DNA of 39,820 nucleotides from Erysipelothrix sp. (GTDB taxonomy: Bacteria; Bacillota_I; Bacilli_A; Erysipelotrichales; Erysipelotrichaceae). The position numbers and the translations under genes are program-made. Every line of letters begins with the position of its first letter. Within the stretch, counting starts at the first letter, position 1. The stretch covers positions 1 to 39,820 of the forward strand of contig JAAZDW010000026.1 in the NCBI GenBank assembly GCA_012512595.1, in the 5' to 3' direction. This document shows, piece by piece, positions 24,717-32,566 of the stretch. Below the pieces are notes generated by a model that saw only the letters and a program-made list of their open reading frames with translations, ran no database searches and was not told the origin of the DNA.

Positions 24717-25220
24717 ATGAAATCAAAAATATTTTTACTATTATCGTTATTTTTAATAATAATGGGAACAATTAATTTAACTGAAGGTAGGCTAAAATTT
24801 TCCACAATCAAACACAGTGAAATAGAGACTAATATTTCAGAGATCTTACCACAAGCCAATCTAGATACTATTGTAAGCAATACAGAGAAAGATGATGTAA
24901 TTGTTATGCTCGTTGATGATAAAGCAAAAGGCAACGAAAAATATATTGTTGAGCTTCGTAAAAACACTTTGTTCCATAAATGGTCTTTTGAAGACATCCA
25001 TAAACATAGCAATTTTGAAGACAGTGAATTCAATAATGTTGTCCAATCTGCCTTAAGAGTATATGCATATAATGTTAACTTAGAAAATAAAGTAATTGAA
25101 ATAGCGCCAGGGCAACATGTTAAAACACTAATGTTAGACGCAACATTAGTGGTTATAGGACTATTTGGTTTTATCGATCACTTCTACAAAACAAAAAAGA
25201 AGTCAAAAAGTAATAATTAA
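24717..25220 (+). CDS. Hypothetical protein with two membrane segments
   Basis: 167 residues, not recognised. A hydrophobic N terminus (about 4-22) may be a signal anchor. A second hydrophobic segment (about 138-157, TLVVIGLFGFIDHFY) is followed by a basic tail KTKKKSKSNN, which fits a cytoplasmic C terminus. The ~115 residues between are polar, without cysteine, and would lie outside the cell. ATG after AAGGGGAT. It is 33 nt downstream of manA with no obvious promoter, so it may be co-transcribed. Nothing indicates function. Confidence 0.75.
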   Translation: MKSKIFLLLSLFLIIMGTINLTEGRLKFSTIKHSEIETNISEILPQANLDTIVSNTEKDDVIVMLVDDKAKGNEKYIVELRKNTLFHKWSFEDIHKHSNFEDSEFNNVVQSALRVYAYNVNLENKVIEIAPGQHVKTLMLDATLVVIGLFGFIDHFYKTKKKSKSNN

Positions 25221-25232
25221 ATTTAAGAAAAG

Positions 25233-25283
25233 AAAGGACTCCACTTTATTTTATCCACTATTATGGATGTGCAATCCTTTTTT
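25233..25283. terminator. Probable bidirectional terminator between convergent genes
   Basis: AAAGGA (25233-25238) pairs with TCCTTT (25275-25280), with an inner ATCCA/TGGAT hairpin. T-rich ends occur on both strands. It lies between the plus-strand hypothetical gene and the minus-strand DsrE-like gene. Confidence 0.5.
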
Positions 25284-25290
25284 ATTGAAA

Positions 25291-25632
25291 TTAGAGAGTT
25301 ATAACTTGATAACCATCTTTAATATAAGGCTCCATCGGCGGGTGACCAAGCATTTCGTCTTCTAATTTTAAATTAGTGTGGTCTTTAACATAATCAAAGG
25401 CGCCCATTTGTACGGCACATACTTTACATACAGAATCAATCAGACCTAATTCAATTACTTTTTTGAATAACAGATTATTTTCTTCAATAAGTGGTTGAAT
25501 TAAGGCGGTTGCCGCACCTTCGATTACGACTTTCGCAGTGTGACCTTTTTCATGTAAATCTAAAACATTGTAGATGATGTGCATAAAACACATCTTTTCT
25601 TTTTGAAAGGCAAAATAAACAACTTTTTTCAT
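25291..25632 (-). CDS. DsrE/DsrF-like family protein
   Basis: 113 residues. The fold pattern is that of small DsrE-like proteins: an N-terminal strand MKKVVYFAFQ, helix, then a conserved strand TAKVVIEGAAT, a cysteine-bearing turn VCKVCAVQMGA (Cys pair) and a C-terminal strand YQVITL. DsrE relatives carry sulfur on cysteine in sulfur-relay systems, but many of these stand-alone members have no known role. The start at 25632 is preceded by GAGGGAGAG on the minus strand. It is a single gene. Upstream of it on the plus strand lies gene debris. Confidence 0.75.
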   Translation of the reverse strand: MKKVVYFAFQKEKMCFMHIIYNVLDLHEKGHTAKVVIEGAATALIQPLIEENNLLFKKVIELGLIDSVCKVCAVQMGAFDYVKDHTNLKLEDEMLGHPPMEPYIKDGYQVITL

Positions 25633-25776
25633 ATTATCTCTCCCTCTTTAATATCTTCATTGTAGCACAATCTAAAATCTAATAAAATTGGGTTGTTATG
25701 ATATAATAAAAAAAGAAATAAATAAAAATTCGAACTTATGAATTTACTATAAGCAGAAAACAGTAAATAAAATGAC

Positions 25777-25971
25777 GATAACAATCTATTTAACATCTTG
25801 GAGTCATTGAATTTTTGTTGGAGAAAATGGTAGTAGCAAGTCAATTTTCTTAAAAGTTATGGCAGAAGCCTTTTTATTATTATTAGTTAAATTGAGTATG
25901 AAGATATTGAACATGTAAGTTTATGTATAGTCCTTTTAAACAATCCTAAACGATTTTTAGAACAATTATAA
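25777..25971 (+). pseudogene. Relic of a COG3910-type AAA ATPase (both ends left, middle deleted)
   Basis: This 359-nt gap (25633-25991) is not empty. From 25777 frame 1 reads FNI-LESLNF, like the N terminus of COG3910 ATPases. The frame then shifts at 25814-25820 to frame 2, giving VGENGSSKSIFLKVMAEA, a decayed Walker A (consensus VGENGSGKST). From 25894 frame 1 reads EYEDIEHVSLCIVLLNNP then KRFLEQL and stop (25969-25971), which is the conserved C terminus of that family (ED-EH-x5-LLNNP-x-RFL). About 170 codons are missing between. This is a dead gene with at least one frameshift and a large internal deletion. Confidence 0.72.
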
Positions 25972-25991
25972 GTAGATAGGTAGGAATAAGC

Positions 25992-26834
25992 ATGAATAAA
26001 GATTTTACAGCCTTTATTATTGTCGCCTTTATAATAGCGTTGGGCTTTTTAATTTGGCAAAATAATAATTTAAAAACTACGTACATTACTTATGAAAACG
26101 ATAAATTGAGTGTAGATTTTGAGGGTTTCTCAATTGTTCAAATATCAGATTTACATAGTAAAAAATTTGGAAAAAATCATAAAAACATTATTGCTCAAAT
26201 AAAAAGAGCCAAACCTAACATAATATTGATAACGGGCGATTTAATTGATCGGCGTCGATATGACTTAGAAACGTCAATAGAATTTATCAAGCTCGCAATT
26301 GAAATTGCGCCTATTTACTATGTGGCCGGAAATCACGAAGCATGGTCACACAAATATGCAGACATAAAAGCAAAACTACTAAGCAATGGTGTCTTTGTGT
26401 TAGACAATGAGAAAAAAGAAATAAAAATAAATGATAGTAAGATAGAAATAATTGGGCTAAAAGATCCTGCCTTTGATACGATCGAAGGTTCTAAACAAAT
26501 TAATTTGGAGGTCTTTAAGGAAAATTTGGCGAATTTAACAATGGGTTCAAGTTTCAAAATACTATTATCACACCGCCCTGAAATCTTTGACTTATATCAC
26601 AAGGCTAAGGTTGATCTAATATTTAGCGGGCATGCCCATGGGGGTCAAGTAAGATTACCAATAATTGGCGGACTATTCTCACCAAATCAAGGTTTTTTAC
26701 CTAAATATACAAGTGGCAAACATAAAATTGAAAACTCGACATTAATTGTGAGCAGAGGATTAGGTAATAGCTTAATACCCCTACGAATTTTCAATAACCC
26801 CGAGCTTATACATTTAAAATTTAACACTAAATAA
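25992..26834 (+). CDS. Membrane-anchored metallophosphoesterase, YkuE/YaeI-like
   Basis: 280 residues. An N-terminal transmembrane anchor (about 7-23) is followed by a calcineurin-like phosphoesterase domain. Metal-binding motifs are complete: QISDLHS, ITGDLID, AGNHEAW, LLSHRPE and FSGHAHGGQ, with RGLGNS near the C terminus. The family includes enzymes acting on phospholipid or UDP-diacylglucosamine-type substrates, but the substrate here is unknown. ATG after TAGGAATAAG. A terminator follows. The gene begins 20 nt after the ATPase relic, so its promoter must lie inside the relic or upstream. Confidence 0.88.
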   Translation: MNKDFTAFIIVAFIIALGFLIWQNNNLKTTYITYENDKLSVDFEGFSIVQISDLHSKKFGKNHKNIIAQIKRAKPNIILITGDLIDRRRYDLETSIEFIKLAIEIAPIYYVAGNHEAWSHKYADIKAKLLSNGVFVLDNEKKEIKINDSKIEIIGLKDPAFDTIEGSKQINLEVFKENLANLTMGSSFKILLSHRPEIFDLYHKAKVDLIFSGHAHGGQVRLPIIGGLFSPNQGFLPKYTSGKHKIENSTLIVSRGLGNSLIPLRIFNNPELIHLKFNTK

Positions 26835-26835
26835 T

Positions 26836-26863
26836 AAAGTTCTGAAATTTTTCAGAACTTTTT
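26836..26863 (+). terminator. Intrinsic terminator after the metallophosphoesterase
   Basis: AAAGTTCTGAA (26836-26846), 4-nt loop, TTCAGAACTTT (26851-26861), then T. Confidence 0.88.
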
Positions 26864-26873
26864 GAAGTCTTAA

Positions 26874-27058
26874 TTATATTATAAGAATTATTATTTCTTT
26901 ACGAGATAGAATCTTTCCCCTTGAAATTACTTTTTCATCAACGACAAGCGCTGGTGTTTGCATAATAATGTATTTAGCTTTTTCAATAAAGCTTTTTACC
27001 GATTCAAATAATCATCCCATTTTTAAAAGTAGTAAATTTACCATTCAAATGTAAACAT
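26874..27058 (-). pseudogene. Relic of a small thioredoxin-like (Thioredoxin_3) protein
   Basis: Minus strand. From 27011 to the stop at 26876-26874 the frame reads LFESVKSFIEKAKYIIMQ then TPALVVDEKVISRGKILS, which is the C-terminal half of small redox-active thioredoxin-like proteins (x-M-x-TPALVVDGKV-x2-GKVLS). An in-frame TGA stands directly upstream. A good start (GAGGAG at 27067-27072, ATG at 27058) lies further up but its frame stops after six codons. The N-terminal half with the expected C-x2-C is gone. Confidence 0.65.
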
Positions 27059-27073
27059 AATATTTTCTCCTCT

Positions 27074-27175
27074 TTAAACAAATATACTTATCGGTATCAA
27101 GGCTATTTTTAATATCTTCTTATAAGCAGGGCAATTACTAATGTTATCAACAATATCTACAAGGATTTTTTTCAA
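27074..27175 (-). other. Short open frame of unknown origin upstream of the thioredoxin relic
   Basis: The minus-strand frame from TTG at 27175 to TAA at 27076-27074 encodes about 33 residues (KKILVDIVDNISNCPAYKK, then a hydrophobic end). No good ribosome-binding site is seen, and an in-frame TGA stands just before it. It probably is the tail of another lost gene of the same operon. The rest of 27059-27284 shows nothing else I can support. Confidence 0.3.
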
Positions 27176-27284
27176 TCAAAAATTTTAGATATTTAATGAA
27201 TAGAATATGTAATGTGATTTTCGATAACTGTCTAGTAAAGACAAGATGATTTTAAATTATAAAACTGTTGATTTGACTAAGGTC

Positions 27285-27800
27285 TTAGATTATTGCGATA
27301 GCTCTAACTGGTGAGCCATCTCCCTCTTTTATCTTTAAAGGTAAACCATAAAACATAAAAGATTCTAAAACAGGCAAAAGATCGAGATTTACTAAACCAG
27401 TATAAGTAATTATTTCCCTTTTCAATAATTCTTTCTCTAAAGAATCACTTATATTTCCACCTACAAAACCAGGGTTGAAACTGATTATTTTGTCTAGGTA
27501 ATCAATATCTATTGTTTCTACAAAAAACAAACCGATATCTTTAGGCCATTCCTGGTCAAGTTTTACTAATTGCGCCATCCCAAAAAATCTTTCAAGTGGT
27601 ATTTGGTCAAGATTTGCCATATTTTTATGCATATGTGAAAAAGCGTCTACATGACTTCCTGTATGAGAACCCATTTGTAGACTTCTTAATTGCCAATGAT
27701 CTGTCTCATAAGAATGGACGATATCTATTTTCACTGGAGGGTCATTTGGATATACTTCCATTTCTGTATATATTGATTGTGATAAGTCGATAACCTTCAT
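27285..27800 (-). CDS. Cyclase-family (kynurenine formamidase-like) metal hydrolase
   Basis: 171 residues, shorter than the usual 200-220. The zinc motif H-x-G-x-H-x-D is present at residues 46-52 (HTGSHVD) with a further His at 56. The N terminus VIDLSQSIYTEMEVYPNDPP is typical of the family. Members hydrolyse N-formylkynurenine, isatin or other amides and lactones. No tryptophan-catabolism genes are nearby, so the substrate is open. GGAGGTC precedes the ATG at 27800. On the minus strand an extended -10 TGTTATACT (hexamer 27834-27829) suggests its own promoter. Confidence 0.85.
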   Translation of the reverse strand: MKVIDLSQSIYTEMEVYPNDPPVKIDIVHSYETDHWQLRSLQMGSHTGSHVDAFSHMHKNMANLDQIPLERFFGMAQLVKLDQEWPKDIGLFFVETIDIDYLDKIISFNPGFVGGNISDSLEKELLKREIITYTGLVNLDLLPVLESFMFYGLPLKIKEGDGSPVRAIAII

Positions 27801-27828
27801 AATTGACCTCCTTTTAATCCTTAATATT

Positions 27829-27837
27829 AGTATAACA
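27829..27837 (-). promoter_or_regulatory. Promoter of the cyclase-family gene (extended -10)
   Basis: On the minus strand TGTTATACT, 28 nt before the ATG at 27800. No clear -35. Confidence 0.5.
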
Positions 27838-27899
27838 TTAGAAAGATATTAATATTGGCAAAAATAATTATTCTTAATACAAGACTGCAAGTTAGTGTC

Positions 27900-27928
27900 T
27901 TTAACTATTAGTCTATTTATAGTATAAT
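27900..27928 (+). promoter_or_regulatory. Promoter of the metG leader
   Basis: TATAAT at 27923-27928 with TTTAAC (27900-27905) 17 nt upstream as a weak -35. Transcription would start near 27935, at the beginning of the T-box leader. Confidence 0.6.
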
Positions 27929-27934
27929 AGATAT

Positions 27935-28140
27935 ACAAGTCAATGACTGGAAGAGATTAAGTTCTACACTTAGAGAGCAGATGTTGGGTGGAAGTCTGTT
28001 GTTAGGATTTATGAAGATGGTCCACGAGCAATCTAATTAAGTTAGACGTATATCTTTCGTTACAAGGTTAAGCGCATATTCAAGATTGAATATGAACTAA
28101 GGTGGTACCGCGCACAGTCGTCCTTTGTGGACGTTTTTTT
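27935..28140 (+). promoter_or_regulatory. T-box leader (tRNA-Met sensing) of metG
   Basis: Contains the T-box core AAGGTGGTACCGCG (28099-28112). TGGT in it (28103-28106) can pair with the ACCA end of an uncharged tRNA with discriminator A. Downstream, CGTCC (28119-28123) and GGACG (28129-28133) followed by T7 form the terminator. The stem I region contains an AGAGAG element (27972-27977) and a candidate specifier ATG at 28011-28013. Uncharged tRNA-Met would stabilise the antiterminator and switch metG on. Stem I pairing was not folded in detail. Confidence 0.88.
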
Positions 28141-28157
28141 ATGGAAGGAAGTATTTT

Positions 28158-30062
28158 ATGGACAATAATAAGTTTTACTTAGCAACAGCAATTGCCTATA
28201 CCTCAGGAAAACCGCATATTGGCAACATGTATGAGACAATTTTGGCCGATGCCATTACAAGATATAAAAGACTACAAGGCTTTGATGTATTTTTTCAAAC
28301 TGGTACAGATGAACATGGACAAAAAATTGAGGAAAACGCAAAAGCGCAAAATATGGAGCCTAAGGAATTTGTAGACAAACATGCTAAAAAGATCCAAGAT
28401 CTTTATCATTTATTTAATATTCAATATGATAATTTTGTTAGGACTACCGATGATTATCATGTAGAACAAGTTCAAAAAATATTTCAAAAACTATACGACC
28501 AAGGTGATATTTACAAGGGTAAATATGAAGGTTGGTACTGTGTTCCTGATGAATCATTTTGGACTGAATCTCAACTTGTTGATGGTAACTGTCCAGATTG
28601 TGGAAGACCAGTTGAAAAAACTAAAGAAGAAACATACTTTTTTAGATTATCGAAATATCAAAAACAATTAGAAGAACTACTAGAAAACAATCCAGACTTA
28701 ATTGTTCCGAAATCTAGAAAAAATGAAATGATGAATAATTTTATTAAGCCTGGGATTTTTGACCTTTCTGTAACTAGGTCTTCTTTTGATTGGGGAATTC
28801 AGGTTCCCTTTGATAAAGACCACGTGGTCTATGTATGGATAGATGCTTTAAGTAACTACATTACAGGTCTTGGCTATGATGTTGATGGAAACCACAAACC
28901 TGAATTTAAAAAATGGTGGCCGGCGGATTTAATCTTAATTGGCAAAGACATTGTTCGTTTTCACACAATTTACTGGCCAATTCTATTAATGGCTTTAGGT
29001 CTTGAACAAATGCACCAAGTATTTGGGCACCCATGGCTTTTAGTTGGTGAAGGTAAAATGAGCAAGTCAATGGGTAATGCAATTTATCCTGATGATTTAG
29101 TAAATTACTTTGGGGTTGACCCAGTGAGATATGCGGTATTAAAGGAAATGCCTTATGCCAATGATGGCGTTATAACTTATGAATTGTTAATTGAACAAAT
29201 TAATAATAATTTAGCAAATGTCTATGGAAACTTAGTTAATCGAACAATATCGATGGTAAATAAATATTTTGACGGAAGTGTCAGTAAACCATCTGAATAT
29301 ACTGAGATTGATAAAGACTTAATTGAAACATATAATCAAACATATAATAATTATACGAGTAAGTTTGATCAGTACAAGGTTGCTGAAGCAATGAGTAATA
29401 TTGTCGATTTTTTACGCCGTGCGAATAAATATATTGATGAAACACAACCTTGGATTTTGGCAAAAGAAAAAGCTGATCAAAAACGTTTAAATGATGTACT
29501 GTATAATCTTTTAGAAAGTGTTAGATTAGCAAGTGTAATGTTATTGCCAATTATTCCAGATAGCGCAGCGGCCTACTTACAATCAATTGGTGCACTTAGC
29601 CAAGATTTTAATAGCATTAAAGACTTTGGCAAGCAACAATCATATACAGTTGTTTCAGAAACAGAAATTCTTTTTGCAAGAATTGATAAAGAAAAAAAAT
29701 TAGAAGAAATAGAAGCTGATCAAAACCCTGTTATATCCGAGAAAGATTTAGTTAAATTTGAAGATTTTACAAAACTTGATATTACAGTAGGGAAAGTTTT
29801 AGAGTGTAAAGTTCATCCAGATGCAGATCGTTTACTTGTTTCTCAAGTTGATGTTGGTACAGGAGTTATTCAAATCGTAAGTGGGATAACAGACATTGTA
29901 ACACCAGAAGATTTAATCGGTCAAAATGTCATTACCGTAATTAATTTAGAACCAATAAAACTAAGAGGAGTTTTATCAGAAGGAATGTTACTTGTTGCTA
30001 AAGATAAAAAAACAATGATGTTATTAAACTCACAGATGCCACAAGGATCAAAAGTTGAATAA
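28158..30062 (+). CDS. metG: Methionyl-tRNA synthetase with C-terminal tRNA-binding domain
   Basis: 634 residues from the ATG at 28158, preceded by AAGGAAG; the frame open from 28125 begins inside the T-box terminator. Class I motifs: HIGN at 20-23 and KMSKS at 300-304. The connective-peptide region has CVPDESFW and CPDCGRP. The C-terminal ~105 residues (DITVGKVLECKVHPDADRLL) form an EMAP/Trbp111-type tRNA-binding domain. Charges tRNA-Met. Controlled by the T-box leader upstream. The following glycosylase gene overlaps by 8 nt. Confidence 0.97.
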   Translation: MDNNKFYLATAIAYTSGKPHIGNMYETILADAITRYKRLQGFDVFFQTGTDEHGQKIEENAKAQNMEPKEFVDKHAKKIQDLYHLFNIQYDNFVRTTDDYHVEQVQKIFQKLYDQGDIYKGKYEGWYCVPDESFWTESQLVDGNCPDCGRPVEKTKEETYFFRLSKYQKQLEELLENNPDLIVPKSRKNEMMNNFIKPGIFDLSVTRSSFDWGIQVPFDKDHVVYVWIDALSNYITGLGYDVDGNHKPEFKKWWPADLILIGKDIVRFHTIYWPILLMALGLEQMHQVFGHPWLLVGEGKMSKSMGNAIYPDDLVNYFGVDPVRYAVLKEMPYANDGVITYELLIEQINNNLANVYGNLVNRTISMVNKYFDGSVSKPSEYTEIDKDLIETYNQTYNNYTSKFDQYKVAEAMSNIVDFLRRANKYIDETQPWILAKEKADQKRLNDVLYNLLESVRLASVMLLPIIPDSAAAYLQSIGALSQDFNSIKDFGKQQSYTVVSETEILFARIDKEKKLEEIEADQNPVISEKDLVKFEDFTKLDITVGKVLECKVHPDADRLLVSQVDVGTGVIQIVSGITDIVTPEDLIGQNVITVINLEPIKLRGVLSEGMLLVAKDKKTMMLLNSQMPQGSKVE

Positions 30063-30660
30063 GATTATAGTTGATAATAAGGATCTACTAGCGCTTAAAA
30101 CTTTAGATCCTGTTTTATCTAAATATATAGAAAAAAGTGAGAAACCAAACCGCTATTATGCGGAAAGTTTTTTTAATTGTGTTGTAACTACAATCATTGG
30201 CCAATTAATATCAACTAAGTCAGCTGCAACTATTTATAAAAGACTTGAGGATATATTAATAGTTGTAAATGTTGATAATTTCTTAGCGACACCCCAAGCA
30301 GATATTATTGCTTGTGGTATCTATAAAAAGAAGTATGATCAGATTCATAATATTGCGAAAAACCTTAAAAGTGGTATACTAGATTTCCATGAATTAGCCT
30401 TAAAAAGTGATGAAGAAATTATAAAGGTTTTGACTGGCTATCCTGGGATTGGCTTATGGAGTGCAGAGATGATAATGATATTTGGCTTAAGACATCCTGA
30501 TATTTTAGCTTTTGGTGACTTTGGTGTTAGAAGTGGGATTAAGAAGGTTTATGGCCTTGAAACATTATCAAAGAAGCAATTTTTAGAAATTAAACAAAGG
30601 TTAAGTCCATATGGAACGCTTGCTTCACTTTATTTTTGGCAAGCACATACGAAAGAGTGA
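30055..30660 (+). CDS. AlkA-like DNA-3-methyladenine glycosylase (HhH-GPD)
   Basis: 201 residues with a TTG start at 30055, 7 nt after AAGGA (30043-30047) and overlapping metG by 8 nt. The helix-hairpin-helix TGYPGIGLWSAEMIM and the catalytic Asp155 in AFGDFGVRSG are visible. No lysine stands in the hairpin, so it should be a monofunctional glycosylase of the AlkA group removing alkylated purines. It is shorter than E. coli AlkA (282) because the N-terminal TBP-like domain is absent. The TGA stop shows that TGA is not a sense codon here. mnmG follows after 4 nt. Confidence 0.85.
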   Translation: MNKIIVDNKDLLALKTLDPVLSKYIEKSEKPNRYYAESFFNCVVTTIIGQLISTKSAATIYKRLEDILIVVNVDNFLATPQADIIACGIYKKKYDQIHNIAKNLKSGILDFHELALKSDEEIIKVLTGYPGIGLWSAEMIMIFGLRHPDILAFGDFGVRSGIKKVYGLETLSKKQFLEIKQRLSPYGTLASLYFWQAHTKE

Positions 30661-30664
30661 TTAT

Positions 30665-32518
30665 ATGAAAGAAATTATTGTAGTTGGAGCGGGACACGCA
30701 GGTGTTGAAGCGGCAATGGCAATTTCCAATATGAATATAAAGGTAAAACTGATTACCTTAAGTAAAGATTTAATGGCAACCCTAGCTTGTAACCCTTCAA
30801 TTGGAGGCCCTGCTAAGGGAATTGTTGTCCGCGAAGTCGATGCTCTAGGTGGTGTCATGGGTCGACTTGCTGACTTAAATGCCCTACAAATTAAGATGCT
30901 AAACACCGCCAAAGGACCTGGAGTCCGAGCTTTAAGAAATCAAATTGATAAAATCAAATATTCGAGAATGGTTAGAGATGTCATTGAAAAACAACCAAAC
31001 TTGGAACTGATCCAAGCCCAAGTAAAAACACTTATATTTGAAAATAATAAAGTGTCTGGAGTAGTCTTAGCAGATGGTAGTGAAATGAGATCAGATGTTG
31101 TGGTTTTAACCACAGGAACGTTTTTAGCTTCTCAAATAATGATTGGGCAAAATGTGACGGATATTGCTTCAGATGATCAAGCAACCACAAAAGAAATATC
31201 AAAAAGTCTAAAATCAAGAGGTTTAGATATTATTAGATTAAAAACCGGGACAGTCGCTAGAATTAAGACAAATAGTCTTAATTTAGAAGTTACAGAAATT
31301 CAACCAGGCGATGAAGACTTGAACTTTTTTTCTTGGAAGACTAAAAAGGGAGATATAACTCTTCCACAATTACCTTGTTATTTAACTTATACAAATTTAG
31401 AAACACACAAAATTATTGAAAACAACCTAGAAAAATCATCAATGTACAGTGGTGTTGTAACCGGAGCTGGGGCAAGATATTGTCCATCTGTTGAAGATAA
31501 GATAGTGCGTTTTGCGGACAAAAAGCGTCACCAATTATTTATTGAACCTGAATCATTGGAATTAGATACCGTATATGTTCAAGGTTTATCGACTTCCCTA
31601 CCTGAAGATGTTCAGTTAGAAATGATTCATAGCGTTAAAGGTTTAGAAAATGCTGAAATTGTTAAATATGGTTTTGCGATTGAATACGATGCGATTAATC
31701 CAATTCAATTAAAACCTAGTTTAGAATCAATGCATATCGAAAACTTGTTTTTTGCAGGCCAAATCAATGGGACTTCAGGCTATGAAGAAGCTGCAGGGCA
31801 AGGGATTATGGCAGGTATTAATGCTGCCTTAAAGGTTTTGGATAAAGAACCTTTTATCTTACGCCGTGATGAAGCATATATTGGTGTTATGATAGATGAC
31901 TTGGTTACTAAAGGAACACAAGAGCCTTATCGTCTTCTTACATCAAGATCAGAGTATCGATTACTTTTACGTCACGACAATGCCGATCAAAGACTAACTC
32001 AATATGGACGTGATTTTAATGTTGTCAAAGATGAGCAATATCAAGCATTTAAAAATAAAATGCAAACAATGTCAGAAATAGAACAAGCACTTAAGGATGT
32101 CAGTTTTATAGGTAGTGATGATATTAATAAATTATTAGTCAAAGAAGGTTTTTCAAATTTAAATGATCGTTTGAGTGCCTATGAATTGTTAAAAAGACCA
32201 AGAATTACAGTGGAAAATATTAAACCTTACCTAGATTTTGATTATGATATTGATTTAGCGAAATTAGTTGAAATCGAGATTAAGTATGCAGGTTATATTG
32301 TCAAGGCAAAACGAGAAGCGGGCCGCTTATTAAAAATGGAAATGGTTAAAATTGATGAGGAGCTTGATTATAGTAAAATAGACAATCTATCAGTTGAAGG
32401 TCGAGAAAAACTAATGTTAATAAGACCAACAACCTTAGGTCAAGCAACACGGATTTCAGGGGTTAATCCAGCTGATATTACTGTCTTGTCCTTTCATTTG
32501 AATAGTTCTAATAAATAA
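30665..32518 (+). CDS. mnmG: tRNA uridine-5-carboxymethylaminomethyl modification enzyme MnmG (GidA)
   Basis: 617 residues from the ATG at 30665, after AAAGAGTGAT; the frame continues upstream inside the glycosylase gene but without a start signal. FAD-binding GAGHAG at 8-13. Conserved ACNPSIGGPAKG and ARYCPSVEDK carry the two catalytic cysteines. With MnmE (not in the window) it modifies U34 of tRNAs. Order mnmG-rsmG-noc-parA-parB is the standard origin-proximal block of Bacillota; mnmE, which often precedes it, is replaced here by metG-alkA. Confidence 0.97.
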   Translation: MKEIIVVGAGHAGVEAAMAISNMNIKVKLITLSKDLMATLACNPSIGGPAKGIVVREVDALGGVMGRLADLNALQIKMLNTAKGPGVRALRNQIDKIKYSRMVRDVIEKQPNLELIQAQVKTLIFENNKVSGVVLADGSEMRSDVVVLTTGTFLASQIMIGQNVTDIASDDQATTKEISKSLKSRGLDIIRLKTGTVARIKTNSLNLEVTEIQPGDEDLNFFSWKTKKGDITLPQLPCYLTYTNLETHKIIENNLEKSSMYSGVVTGAGARYCPSVEDKIVRFADKKRHQLFIEPESLELDTVYVQGLSTSLPEDVQLEMIHSVKGLENAEIVKYGFAIEYDAINPIQLKPSLESMHIENLFFAGQINGTSGYEEAAGQGIMAGINAALKVLDKEPFILRRDEAYIGVMIDDLVTKGTQEPYRLLTSRSEYRLLLRHDNADQRLTQYGRDFNVVKDEQYQAFKNKMQTMSEIEQALKDVSFIGSDDINKLLVKEGFSNLNDRLSAYELLKRPRITVENIKPYLDFDYDIDLAKLVEIEIKYAGYIVKAKREAGRLLKMEMVKIDEELDYSKIDNLSVEGREKLMLIRPTTLGQATRISGVNPADITVLSFHLNSSNK

Positions 32519-32537
32519 AAATTATAAAGTGTTATTT

Positions 32538-32546
32538 TGCTATAAT
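32538..32546 (+). promoter_or_regulatory. Promoter of the rsmG-noc-parAB unit (extended -10)
   Basis: TGCTATAAT at 32538-32546, predicted start near 32553, leader about 14 nt consisting mainly of the ribosome-binding site GTGGAGGG. Confidence 0.72.
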
Positions 32547-32566
32547 GTGTTAGTGGAGGGTTAGCT

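Noticed and set aside
25629-25844. Minus-strand open frame of 71 codons
   Set aside because: No ribosome-binding site and AT-rich composition. It runs antisense over the ATPase relic and the DsrE promoter region.
28823-28836. AGACCACGTGGTCT palindrome in metG as a parS or Noc site
   Set aside because: Only the central CACGTG matches parS; it falls in conserved coding sequence and is most likely chance.
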